Shown: in pieces, positions 15,348 through 24,434 of the stretch
Numbering within the stretch: the first letter of the stretch is position 1
How the letters are laid out: each line of letters opens with the position of its first letter
Source: Planctomycetota bacterium
Lineage (GTDB): Bacteria > Planctomycetota > E44-bin39
Assembly: GCA_004376375.1 (NCBI GenBank)
Contig: SOJX01000034.1
Span: 1-64,000 of the forward strand
Length of the DNA: 64,000 nt
Direction: 5' to 3'
Notes under the pieces: generated by a model
What the model saw: the letters and a program-made list of their open reading frames with translations, nothing else
Told to the model about the DNA's origin: nothing
Database searches by the model: none
Position numbers and translations under genes: made by a program

Positions 15348-17000
15348 ATGCCGGAAAAGAAAAAAGAACAGAAACCGACCGCTGAATCGGTGACCGCAGG
15401 CACGGTCCCGTTCCCCGATTCGGTCTTGCTAATCGGCAGCAAGCTCGAATATATTCCAAAGTTCCTTCGCGAGCTCGACCTCCAGAAACACCTCTGCATC
15501 GGCAACCTGCTCGACCCGACGCCGCCTCACTGGATGCGTATCCGCCCGTTTGCTATCGGCAAGCGGCTCGTCACGAACGGCGAATATCTCAAGTTCTTCC
15601 AGGCGAGGTATGAAGAGGCTGAAGAAGGCGGAAACGAATTTTTCTACGACGACCCGGAACTGTGGCGAATGGTATGGGAAGACCTGAACCTTCAGATAAC
15701 CCAGGTCACCATGGCAGTACTCGCGGAAGAAGGCGAGGTAGTCGAACACGAGGAGGTTTACCACAATGCGGTAAACGCGTTGGACGCATATCTCACCTCC
15801 CTTCGCATGGAGATGGAACGCCTCCTGCTCCTCCAGACCGGCGTATACACACGCGAATCATCCAAATCGACCGGCACGCAGGCGATAGGCTTCCTCAAGC
15901 GCCCGGGCAAAAAAACGCAACGCTTCGAATTCACTCGCGAAAAACGCCTTGCGCGGCTGTTTTCTCTCATCCGCCTCAAGCTGTGCAAATCTATTTTCCA
16001 GGCGCCTGAGCGCGAAGCCGGGCTTGAAGACGACCTGATTGCGGAAAGCGAAGACCAGTACGACGACCTTGCGGCAGTGGTCGGCGATATCGACTACCTG
16101 CTCAAAAACCTTCGCGACCAGTACCTTCGCGCCATTGACGAGCAATACCGCCAGGCCTTCATTCAGAACCGGCATCCTGTCGAGACAATGCAGTTTCTGC
16201 AAAGGTTCAAACTGGCGATAAAGAAACACAAAACACTCGCGGATCCTGTTGCAGCGCACGAGATATTCTACCCGAGATACTGGCAGAGGCCGGGCGGGGA
16301 GCGCGCGCGAAGCGCAATAAGGGGCCATCGCGTCCGATGGGAAGACTTGCCGATAATCGGAATCACTCTCTACGAAGCCGCCGCATACACCGTGTGGCTT
16401 TCAGAGACCACCGGCCTCGATGTTTCTCTGCCCAGCGAGTTCGAGTACGAACGCGCCGCCTCCTGGGGGCTCAAAAACGGCCGTATCGACCCGGCTTCAG
16501 ACGAAAAGCTCATTGTGGAACCATGCCGCAAGAGCGTTCTCCCGTGGGAAGGCACAAAAGATTTCAACTTTTACTTCGGCCGCGAGGGCTCAATCAACGC
16601 CAACAAGCAAAAAGAATACGCGCGCCTGCTCAACGCCACCGGACGCAAGATAAACGGCGAAAGCATAGACCAAATCCTCGGATTCGGGTGGCAATGGACG
16701 CTCGACCGTTTCAACGAATCCGAGCGCAAGTACAACCGTTTCGAAAACCCGAATTACCCGGTCTTTACGGATATTGAAGTCGCATGCGCGGGCAAGGAAG
16801 ACGAGGCGCTCACCGTTTACGAGTACGAGCCGTACCGCTCCCTGGAAAGCGCCTATTTCGTCGTTCGAGGCGCGCCGGACGTAATCGGCGGAGCAGGCCT
16901 GACGACGCGCCGATTCGCGGTTTTTCCACTGCGCGGTTACAGAAACATCTCGTTCCGTATCGTTATCAGACCCGAGGATGCAGGCGGAGACGGACTATGA
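15348..17000 (+). CDS. FGE/SUMF1-fold protein, catalytically degenerate, first gene of a GTPase cluster
   Basis: A 550-residue protein. It has the landmarks of the formylglycine-generating-enzyme (SUMF1) fold, a C-type-lectin-like domain: FAIGKRLVTNGEYLKFF (68-84), then IIGITLYEAAAYTVWLS (336-352), LPSEFEYERAA (361-371), FGWQWTLDRF (446-455) and VVRGAP...RNISFRIVI (505-540). Two things are odd. A mostly helical insertion of roughly 240 residues separates the first and second landmark. The two C-terminal cysteines used by true FGEs are absent from the final block, so it should bind and not oxidise. I start at 15348 because GGAG lies 7 bases upstream. Its stop overlaps the start of the GTPase gene (ATGA), so the two are coupled and probably act together. 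Partner or ligand unknown. Confidence 0.8.
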   Translation: MPEKKKEQKPTAESVTAGTVPFPDSVLLIGSKLEYIPKFLRELDLQKHLCIGNLLDPTPPHWMRIRPFAIGKRLVTNGEYLKFFQARYEEAEEGGNEFFYDDPELWRMVWEDLNLQITQVTMAVLAEEGEVVEHEEVYHNAVNALDAYLTSLRMEMERLLLLQTGVYTRESSKSTGTQAIGFLKRPGKKTQRFEFTREKRLARLFSLIRLKLCKSIFQAPEREAGLEDDLIAESEDQYDDLAAVVGDIDYLLKNLRDQYLRAIDEQYRQAFIQNRHPVETMQFLQRFKLAIKKHKTLADPVAAHEIFYPRYWQRPGGERARSAIRGHRVRWEDLPIIGITLYEAAAYTVWLSETTGLDVSLPSEFEYERAASWGLKNGRIDPASDEKLIVEPCRKSVLPWEGTKDFNFYFGREGSINANKQKEYARLLNATGRKINGESIDQILGFGWQWTLDRFNESERKYNRFENPNYPVFTDIEVACAGKEDEALTVYEYEPYRSLESAYFVVRGAPDVIGGAGLTTRRFAVFPLRGYRNISFRIVIRPEDAGGDGL

Positions 17001-19753
17001 CTTCTGCCGGCAACATCTGTTACGCGTGCAAGAGCGAACTCAGGCTCTCCGACACGAAAAGCGGGCTCTGCTCGAACGCCGATTGTGAAGGGCTGGGGCT
17101 TTTCTCAATCTGCGGATTCTGCAAACAGATCTCATTCGCCTACCACGCCAACCGGATGTTCTGCTACAACCCTGAATGCCGCATGCACAATGTGGAGCGC
17201 CAGGTCTGCGAAAGCTGCAACAAGGCCTCCGTCATCACTCACAACGACAAGGAAGTGTGCATCAACCGCGGCTGCAGGACCAACAGCGAATGGGTCACGC
17301 AATGCTTTTTCTGTAAGAATATATCTTTCCTCGCGGAAGAAGGTATAAACTTCTGCACCAAGGGCGACTGCCTGATGCTCCGCCGCGAGGTCGGCAAGTG
17401 CTTCTTCTGCGGCGAGATGAGTCACAACGTAACCGAGCGCAGCTGCAAGAATCCCGCCTGCCCGCAGACCGGTGTGGTTGTCACCCGCTGCGCCACCTGC
17501 GACCAGCTGACCTATGGGCTTGAACTCGATACGCCCAAGTGCCTTAATCCGGAATGCCCCTCTCTGACAAAACGGTCCGCTGCAGCTGATTTCGCCGGCA
17601 CTCTGGAGTTGCCGATCGCCGATGCAATGCGCTTAAAAGACACCGACCCGCGTGAAGCGAGCGGACCCGAGATAGTGGGCTCCGAGCTCAAACCGCCGAC
17701 ACGCCCTGAAACCGGCCCGTCCACCAAGCCTACGCAGATTCAACGCAAACCGGAGGATGAGACTGACGAAGAAGTTGAAAGCGAGGTAATTCCGGAACCG
17801 GTATCAGGCTCCTATCTTTCTGATTCCAACAACTCAAAAGAGCCCGGGGAGAGCGAAGAAGAGCCTGACGACGCCGCGGGTTCCCCGGAAGATACGGAGA
17901 TTGGCGAAGCAGAGGAAGCAGAAAGCGACGACAACTTTTACAACGCCATGGAGGAACAGCGCACCTTGCACGGCTCCGGCCTGGAGGCGATTGAAGAAAC
18001 TCCCGCACCCGTCGCCCGCGGCTACGAATCCCCCGCGAACGTCATAACACTCGGGCCTTCTCCCGTGAAGGGCGAAAGTTCTCTCATCGAGGTTTTCAAC
18101 TTCCTGCGCGACCACCTTTTCGTCGACGAGGAAGGTCAGCATCTGCCGGTCTACCTTATAATAGGGCTCTCCGGCGCCGGAAAAACGACTTACCTTACAC
18201 TCCTGGGCGACATACTTGAAAACAAGAACCTGAAATACTACTTCCCATACGAAGGGATAGACATCCGCCAGGTCGATTTCGAAGACCTGCTTGACCGCAA
18301 ATGGATCGCCGACGACGCTTCAAAAGAAAGGTTCCGCAAACTCCTGCGCATGCGCTCAAAAGACCTGGTCTTCGATTTTGCAGGCCACCATTACGCCAGC
18401 TACCTCGGCAAGCAGCAGTGGCCCATGGCGACCCAGCCCGAGCGCGGTGAAGACGTCGTTTCTTCGTACTTTCTCGTCTCCGATATCGTCCGGGATTTCA
18501 GGACGATCGCGCGGATCATAACTTTCGAAACTGCCGGCGAAGAATACGAAGAGATAATCCGGGCGATCCACACGCCCATGCGCGGCGACAGCCAGGAAGC
18601 TCCTCTCCACACGGTCATTCGCGAACTAATGGACTGCGCGGAAGGTTTCATAATCCTGATAGACCCCGCTTCGAGGCAGAGCGACGGTATTTTCAAAAAC
18701 CTGTTCCAGACCCTTTCCCGCCACCTCGAGCCGAGGATTTTCAACCACCTCTGCCGCGAAGTCAGGCGCGAACTCGACCTCGACCTCGACCGGGTTAAAA
18801 TGATCGAGCAGGCCGAAGCAATGCTCGTGAGACAGAAGCGTTTCGAGGAACGGCGCGAAAGCCTGAAGAAAAAACTCGAAACCTTCAACACCCAGATTGC
18901 CGACTCCCGCCACAGGCTCAAAACCAAGGGGCTTGACTACGCCGCCTCACAGAAAGAGGGTTTCCTCGGAGAGCTTGAACGCACGCTGCGAAAGCTCTTT
19001 CCGCAGGCGACGCAGAAGGCGCGTGAGTTCGTCCAGTCCCAGGGCCGGAACCCGAAAATATACGTCGATTTCTTTCTCGAAATGCTTAAATTCACGGCAA
19101 CCGGCAGAGCGCGCGTCGGTGACATCGAACCGTGGATCGACGGAACCGAATGGTACAAGCCCGACACGGTTTTCCCCGTCGCCCGTATAATTGTAGAGTA
19201 CCGCTACGACGAGACAGAGAGACGCGAGCGGGAAGCCACCATGCGCTCCGAAGAGCGGGTCGCCGGTATTTTCAAGCGGGTGCTCCGCCGCGCGGGCGTC
19301 TCCAGCAAGTTCCGCGTTGACTCGCGCGTCCGGCTCGACGATGACCGCGTCGTCCGCCGTTTCCACCGGCTGAAGTATCTCGGCCTCTGCCTGACCAAGA
19401 GCGACATGTATCACATCATATATCCGCCCGAGAAATACCCCGGATTGAAGCTGCCGAAATCAAACGTCTACCTCAACAAGATTGAAGACTACATGAAAAT
19501 CCTGGGCGGAAGAGTGCGCTACTACAACACGTCGGCGGTCGGATATTCAGTCCTGCGCGATACCCGCCATTACCCGGGTAACGAACACGCTCTGACTCCC
19601 GTCAACATCGTCGAGCCGCTGTTTGACATGCTCCGGATCGATCCTCTTTCGGATGACAGCGGCGCCGAGGCTGAAGCCGGGCCGGGTGGTGAGGCCGAGG
19701 GAAGCGCGCGCGAAGTCGCCGATACCGGCGGTGATCAGGAGAAGCGCCCGTGA
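16997..19753 (+). CDS. Zinc-ribbon-array GTPase, 918 residues
   Basis: Three parts are visible. Residues 8-187 hold six tandem zinc ribbons, each CxxC then Cx4C, at 8-30, 39-61, 71-93, 103-125, 135-155 and 165-187: 24 cysteines with a period near 32. Residues 210-365 are an acidic, low-complexity linker. From about 380 comes a P-loop GTPase: G1 GLSGAGKTT (390-398), G3-like FETAGEEYEE (Glu511 where Asp is usual, Gly514), G4 TKSD (800-803) and G5 NTSAVG (844-849). A long insertion with a coiled coil (about 605-690) separates G3 from G4. The TKSD motif argues for GTP. The domain resembles the GTPases of predicted NTP-dependent conflict systems that also carry GAP1 proteins. Start at the ATGA overlap with the FGE-like gene; the end overlaps the GAP1-like gene. 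Confidence 0.82.
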   Translation: MTSAGNICYACKSELRLSDTKSGLCSNADCEGLGLFSICGFCKQISFAYHANRMFCYNPECRMHNVERQVCESCNKASVITHNDKEVCINRGCRTNSEWVTQCFFCKNISFLAEEGINFCTKGDCLMLRREVGKCFFCGEMSHNVTERSCKNPACPQTGVVVTRCATCDQLTYGLELDTPKCLNPECPSLTKRSAAADFAGTLELPIADAMRLKDTDPREASGPEIVGSELKPPTRPETGPSTKPTQIQRKPEDETDEEVESEVIPEPVSGSYLSDSNNSKEPGESEEEPDDAAGSPEDTEIGEAEEAESDDNFYNAMEEQRTLHGSGLEAIEETPAPVARGYESPANVITLGPSPVKGESSLIEVFNFLRDHLFVDEEGQHLPVYLIIGLSGAGKTTYLTLLGDILENKNLKYYFPYEGIDIRQVDFEDLLDRKWIADDASKERFRKLLRMRSKDLVFDFAGHHYASYLGKQQWPMATQPERGEDVVSSYFLVSDIVRDFRTIARIITFETAGEEYEEIIRAIHTPMRGDSQEAPLHTVIRELMDCAEGFIILIDPASRQSDGIFKNLFQTLSRHLEPRIFNHLCREVRRELDLDLDRVKMIEQAEAMLVRQKRFEERRESLKKKLETFNTQIADSRHRLKTKGLDYAASQKEGFLGELERTLRKLFPQATQKAREFVQSQGRNPKIYVDFFLEMLKFTATGRARVGDIEPWIDGTEWYKPDTVFPVARIIVEYRYDETERREREATMRSEERVAGIFKRVLRRAGVSSKFRVDSRVRLDDDRVVRRFHRLKYLGLCLTKSDMYHIIYPPEKYPGLKLPKSNVYLNKIEDYMKILGGRVRYYNTSAVGYSVLRDTRHYPGNEHALTPVNIVEPLFDMLRIDPLSDDSGAEAEAGPGGEAEGSAREVADTGGDQEKRP

Positions 19754-20991
19754 TTGTACATCGCTGTCGCGCATCCCACCATGTCTTCTCTTCGCATCGC
19801 GGCTACCGCACGCTGTTTGCCTCCAGGGAGCTGCCCGAAGAAGTTAAAAACTTTCTCGAAAACTACGCCAGCCGCGTCTATCAGCGCGCGAGTGCTGAAG
19901 CCGAATACGACGTATTTGACTTGCCGGATGGCGCGCTTTGCCTCGCCAAGCGCTTTCGCGCAGGCGCCGATCACGTCGGACGGCCCAGAAACTGCGTCCA
20001 CACCGTAATCCTCAACCGCGAAGACATTCGGGAGATCCGCAGCTTCAATCCCTTTTTCGTGCTGCTCCAGGACGCCGGATTCTTTCTCGAAACCGATTTT
20101 GAAATCAACACGATTGCCGACCACCTGCCGAGCGCGTTCATGTGCGCAAACGACGAGTTCGACGGACTGCTGGACATCCTTGACAAGATACCCCACAGTA
20201 AAACAAGCATCCGCACGGTCCTGAACGCCCTCCTTTCCGGAGCCGGGAGCGTAGTCATCCGCGCGGACGATACGGCCGCCGTGGGGAAGCTGGTTGCCTT
20301 CGTATCGCTCCTCCTGCCCCCGGCCCTCCGCGCGCGAATCAACCTGGTCAGCACGATGGACATCTCCGGCATGGACTACAAGAACAAAATTTTCGTGCTG
20401 CTGCGGGGCAGGAAAGATTCGCTGGAAGGGTTCGCTTCAAACAACGAAATAGTACTGGACTTCGCGACCTCCGTTCACAGGAACCAGCCCGAGGCCACGC
20501 CCTATTCCGCGTTTATTATGGACAACCTTTTCGAGGAAAAGAAACGCAGCCGCGTCAAGAGCCTTCTTTCCCTGATGGAACGCTACGCCCGTGAGGGTTT
20601 CGACACCGAAAGCCAGCTCAAGAACTTCATAAACGGGCTCGGGAAAGTGGGGCACCTCGTTATGCCGGACGGCCGCCTCATGGTCGGGGCCGAGCCGCAG
20701 ACGGCGCTTGAGAGCGTCATGATGTTCCACAACGCCGGCTGCATCGGGCTTGTGCTCGATATTATTCGAGATACGGCGGCGTTCGCGCTGAACCCGGAAT
20801 CCGCGGTACTCAACCCGATTGCCAAGAGACAGGACCTGAGAAGCCTGGTCGACCTTCTCCAGCGAACCGTGCCGGATGCAAGCGATTCCAGCGCATTTGA
20901 TATCGAGCTGGCCCCGCGGCTCAAACGCAAACCACCCACGCTGTTTTTCGAGCGCCCGATGCCGGGCGACATCGCGGAGTGGGAAGATTAA
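19750..20991 (+). CDS. GTPase-associated protein 1 (GAP1)-like protein
   Basis: A 413-residue protein that starts with GTG at 19750, overlapping the GTPase stop (GTGA). The N-terminal part follows the pattern of GAP1 N-terminal domains: HRGYRTLFASRELPEE (16-31), a short strand pair (YDVFDLPDGALCLAKRF), then ADHVGRPRNCVHTVIL (73-88), where Asp74, Gly77-Arg78, Asn81 and His84 match the D..GR..N..H signature I recall for that family. The rest is mixed alpha/beta without a motif I know. GAP1 proteins are named for their constant link to GTPase genes; their biochemical role is not established. Here the direct overlap with the GTPase gene supports the call. Confidence 0.7.
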   Translation: MIVHRCRASHHVFSSHRGYRTLFASRELPEEVKNFLENYASRVYQRASAEAEYDVFDLPDGALCLAKRFRAGADHVGRPRNCVHTVILNREDIREIRSFNPFFVLLQDAGFFLETDFEINTIADHLPSAFMCANDEFDGLLDILDKIPHSKTSIRTVLNALLSGAGSVVIRADDTAAVGKLVAFVSLLLPPALRARINLVSTMDISGMDYKNKIFVLLRGRKDSLEGFASNNEIVLDFATSVHRNQPEATPYSAFIMDNLFEEKKRSRVKSLLSLMERYAREGFDTESQLKNFINGLGKVGHLVMPDGRLMVGAEPQTALESVMMFHNAGCIGLVLDIIRDTAAFALNPESAVLNPIAKRQDLRSLVDLLQRTVPDASDSSAFDIELAPRLKRKPPTLFFERPMPGDIAEWED

Positions 20992-20995
20992 AAGA

Positions 20996-21079
20996 AGGTG
21001 TTAGGTTATAGGTATCAGGTTTCAGGAAATAAGAAAAATATATCCTAATACCTAAAACCTAACACCTAATACCTAACAC
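20996..21079. repeat. Imperfect inverted repeat of TAGGT/ACCTA units
   Basis: GGTGTTAGGTTATAGGTATC on the left and its approximate complement built of CCTAATACCTAAAACC units on the right, around an AT-rich centre. It fills the gap between the GAP1-like gene and the large coiled-coil gene. Confidence 0.6.
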
Positions 21080-21096
21080 CCAAAACCTGATTTATT

Positions 21097-24000
21097 ATGG
21101 ACCAGACGCCAAACGACAGTACCGACGACTCGATGCGCGACCTGCTGAAAGGAAAGGACGGTGAAGACCACATCGACCAGCTCCTCGGCAAGGGTCAGGC
21201 CGTCGAGGCCGATAAGATCAAGGGCCGTGTCCGCTTCCTCTCCAAAAGCGAGCTTTCCGGCTACATCAGGAATATAATCGCATCGCACAGCAACCTGGCC
21301 GAATCCGAACTCCTGACCACGATCTCCACCCTCGAGGTCGAAGCACAGACCCTCCGCATAGAGATAGAATCGCTTCAGCAGAAGCTCGCCGCCGCCGAGG
21401 AGGAGGCCGGAAAAGCAGGCGAAACCGTGCGAGCCTACGAACTTGAAGCCGAAAGCAGAAAAATCCACGCCGATACCGAGATTCAGCGGCTCCAGGCTGA
21501 CCTTGAATCGCGGGGCGCCGAGCACAGCATCGCCCTCGACGACCTGAAAATGAAACACGCCAAAGATCTGCAGAGCGCCAAAGACGAAATGGAGCAGCTG
21601 CATAAAAAGAAAATCGAGCAGTTAAGCGGCGAAGTGGACGCAAAAAGGCGCGAAGAGTTGAAGGATTTGAAAACGCGGCTTGCCGAGTTGAACGCAGGGC
21701 ATAAGGAAAAACTCGAAACGCTGACGCGGGAACGCGGCGAAGCGGTCGAAAAAGCCGCCGGCCTTAAAAAGCAGGTCGCCGAAAAAGAATTGCGCGTCAA
21801 GAAACTCGAAAAGTCTTCCGCTGAACGGGAATCCCGCATAAAAGATTTCGAAAAACTCGTTTCCGAGCGGAGCCGCACCGCCGCCGGGGCTGATGAAGAG
21901 CATAAGAAAACACTGAGCGATTTAAACAATAAAATATCTACACTCAAATCCGAGCTCAAGAATACAAAGACTGAAAACGAAGCAGCGAACTCGGAACTTG
22001 CAAAAAGCAGAACGGAAAATGAACGGCTAAGCGCTGAGCTGAAAAATGTACGGGCCGATGCCGAGGCAAGGACCGCCGAGGCGTCTAAAGCTTCCGACCT
22101 GACCAGAGAGGTTACGGAAGAGCTTGAAAAAGCTCACGCTGAAACGGAAAAACTCAGTGCTGAGATTGAAGAAAAATCAAAACAACTGCAATCCGCGCGG
22201 GCTGAGATTAAAAAGCAGAATGAAAGCACCGCGGCCGCACTTGCAGATGTGGAAAAGTTGAAATCCGAAAAAGACGGCCAAGCCGAAAAGATAGCGGGAC
22301 TCAAATCTGAAATCTCTGAATTGAACAACAGGCTCGAGCAGACGGCAGGCGAAAAGGATGGAGCAATAGAGAAACTCCAGAACGAGGCCGGGAACCTGAA
22401 ACAGAATATATCCTCCCTCGAGGGCAAAGTCGCCTCGCTGAAGGAAAACCTCGGCTCCGCCCAGAGTGAACTCGAGGCCGCAAACGCAGGGATCGAAAAA
22501 AACAAAAAAGAACACGCGGGAAATATCGAAAAACTTCTGAGTGAAAAAGCGGCGCTTGAAAAAGAGCTGGCTGAAAGCAAAACCGGCATCGATCAGCTGA
22601 AAAGCAGCCTGGGAACCGAGCGCGCAGACCACGGCGCGGCATCGGACAGGCTCAACGCCGATATCGAGGAACTGCGCGGGCAAAACGCCTCGCTCACGGA
22701 AAACCTCGCCGCGGCAAATGAAGAAATCTCCCGTCTGAATGAGGCTCTCGAAAAGAAAACTGAAGAATTTACAATAATACTTAAAGAAAAGGACAAACTT
22801 TCGGAAGAAGCCGCCACAACTCAGAAACAGATCGAAGACTTCAAGATCGAGGTCGTGGACAAAAGAGGCGGCCTTGAAAAATCGCAGACTGAAGTCAAGA
22901 AACTAAGCTCGAACCTTGATGCCGCGAGGAGTGAAACAGAGGCAAAAGCGATAGAGATTTCCAGGCTTAATGAGGAGATTAAGAAAACGACGGAGGAGCT
23001 CGAATCCGCCCTTGCCGGTGTTGAACAGGTAAAAACCGAAGCCGGGTCAAGCATCCGGGAGATGGAAACCGCGCGTGCCGAAATCAGCAGCCTGAAATCG
23101 GAAAAGGAAAAGAACGAGAAGGAGTTGTCGGAAAAATCCACAGCAATAGAAAACCTCCGGACAGAACTCGCTGGCCTCGAATCGAAGATAACGGAGATGG
23201 AAAGCAGGCTCGCATCAGTCGACGAGGAAACGGATGCGGCGAAAGCCGGGGCGGAAAAGGCCGTTCGAAAGAAAGACCTCGAGATCGAATCTTTTCGCAA
23301 CCAGGTGGAGTCCCTCAGGTCCGAACTCAGTCAAGCGACCGCCGCCCGCAAGAAAGAAATGGAGAAACTCGAGAAAAAACATTCCGACGAGATGGAGCTT
23401 CAGAAAGAACACTTCAAGGCCATACACTCTGAATACGAGAAGGGCGCAAACGAGCGCATTTCGGAGCTTGAGAGCCTCAGGCAGGAGCGCACAAGCGTTC
23501 GGCGCCGCGTTGAATTCGACTACGAGGAAATAAAAAAGAAACTCGAGGATACCGAGGCCGCCCGCAAAAACATTGTAAAGGAAAAAACGCAGCTCGAGCT
23601 CCAGCTCGACAAAAAGGATGAGCATTATAAACAGGTGATGAAGGACCTGAAAAAAGAAGCTGAGAAGAAAGAGACCGCCCAGAGCGAACACATCGCCGAA
23701 ATAGAGGGACAGCTGGAAGCCGAGCGCGGTGGCATCCAGAACGTTGTCGGCAAGATCGAGGCCGAAAAGAACGAGCTGGCCGGAGAGCTTGAAAAAGTGC
23801 GGGAAGCTGAAATCGAGGCGCAGCGCCGCGCAAACGAAATCAACCGCGAACGCGAGCAGCTTACAAAAAAAGTCGCCAGGATGGCGAAGGAACTGAACGA
23901 AGCGCTCGAATCCAAAAAAGCGCTGGAAGGCTCCTACGATGAGCTGGGCAGCCGGCTCAATTCACTGCGGGAAGAGCATTCCCGCGAAATCAAGGAATTG

Positions 24001-24396
24001 AACGAAAAGATTGAAAACCTTATTTCCGCACTCGAGGCCGTGACCGAATACGAGCCCGTAGCCGACATCGACCCGGCTTCGCTCATCGCACCCGCACGGG
24101 AAGCGATGGACAAATGGAAAGAAACATCCGGCTCGCTCCCGGACGGAGAAAAAAAATCGCTTCACACTCTTGCGATTTCCCACGTGGAGCCTATAATTGA
24201 AAAGCTTGAAGAAGGCCTCAGGGACGACAGAAAGACGGTAAAAGACATCGCCCGCGAGGCCGACCGGGGCCGCATGACGGCAGCGATGATGGCAACGCTT
24301 TCAGAAGCGGAAGCTCGAAACAGAGTTCGCAAGGAATTCATAAACGCCCTCAGCGAGCTGGCCATATCTTTTTCTGAAGAAGCGCCCGGGAAATAG
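21097..24396 (+). CDS. Very long coiled-coil protein of the GTPase cluster
   Basis: A 1099-residue protein. Residues about 70-1000 are an almost unbroken coiled coil, rich in Glu, Lys, Ala and Leu heptads, with no membrane segment or signal peptide, so a cytoplasmic rod of great length is expected. Before the rod is a short motif, VEADKIKGRVRFLSKSEL (36-53), which recurs in the next gene. After it is a helical C-terminal domain (about 1000-1099) with SHVEPIIEKLEEGLRDD. The resemblance to SMC or myosin-like rods is only compositional: there is no ATPase head. It follows the GAP1-like gene by 105 bases across an inverted repeat, with no promoter seen in the gap, so I treat it as part of the same cluster. 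Confidence 0.75.
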   Translation: MDQTPNDSTDDSMRDLLKGKDGEDHIDQLLGKGQAVEADKIKGRVRFLSKSELSGYIRNIIASHSNLAESELLTTISTLEVEAQTLRIEIESLQQKLAAAEEEAGKAGETVRAYELEAESRKIHADTEIQRLQADLESRGAEHSIALDDLKMKHAKDLQSAKDEMEQLHKKKIEQLSGEVDAKRREELKDLKTRLAELNAGHKEKLETLTRERGEAVEKAAGLKKQVAEKELRVKKLEKSSAERESRIKDFEKLVSERSRTAAGADEEHKKTLSDLNNKISTLKSELKNTKTENEAANSELAKSRTENERLSAELKNVRADAEARTAEASKASDLTREVTEELEKAHAETEKLSAEIEEKSKQLQSARAEIKKQNESTAAALADVEKLKSEKDGQAEKIAGLKSEISELNNRLEQTAGEKDGAIEKLQNEAGNLKQNISSLEGKVASLKENLGSAQSELEAANAGIEKNKKEHAGNIEKLLSEKAALEKELAESKTGIDQLKSSLGTERADHGAASDRLNADIEELRGQNASLTENLAAANEEISRLNEALEKKTEEFTIILKEKDKLSEEAATTQKQIEDFKIEVVDKRGGLEKSQTEVKKLSSNLDAARSETEAKAIEISRLNEEIKKTTEELESALAGVEQVKTEAGSSIREMETARAEISSLKSEKEKNEKELSEKSTAIENLRTELAGLESKITEMESRLASVDEETDAAKAGAEKAVRKKDLEIESFRNQVESLRSELSQATAARKKEMEKLEKKHSDEMELQKEHFKAIHSEYEKGANERISELESLRQERTSVRRRVEFDYEEIKKKLEDTEAARKNIVKEKTQLELQLDKKDEHYKQVMKDLKKEAEKKETAQSEHIAEIEGQLEAERGGIQNVVGKIEAEKNELAGELEKVREAEIEAQRRANEINREREQLTKKVARMAKELNEALESKKALEGSYDELGSRLNSLREEHSREIKELNEKIENLISALEAVTEYEPVADIDPASLIAPAREAMDKWKETSGSLPDGEKKSLHTLAISHVEPIIEKLEEGLRDDRKTVKDIAREADRGRMTAAMMATLSEAEARNRVRKEFINALSELAISFSEEAPGK

Positions 24397-24434
24397 TACC
24401 CGCCCTACGGGCGGTTAAGCGGAAAGGATTCGCC

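Noticed and set aside
15348..17000. Active formylglycine-generating enzyme for sulfatases
   Set aside because: The C-terminal catalytic cysteines are absent and no sulfatase gene is in the window.
15348..17000. Target protein of a diversity-generating retroelement
   Set aside because: The fold is suitable, but no reverse transcriptase, template repeat or accessory gene is visible in the window.
21097..24396. SMC-type or Rad50-type ATPase
   Set aside because: There is a long coiled coil but no Walker A, Walker B or ABC signature at either end.
24400..24414. Terminator between the two coiled-coil genes
   Set aside because: A 6-bp stem with no T tract; too weak to end the cluster.
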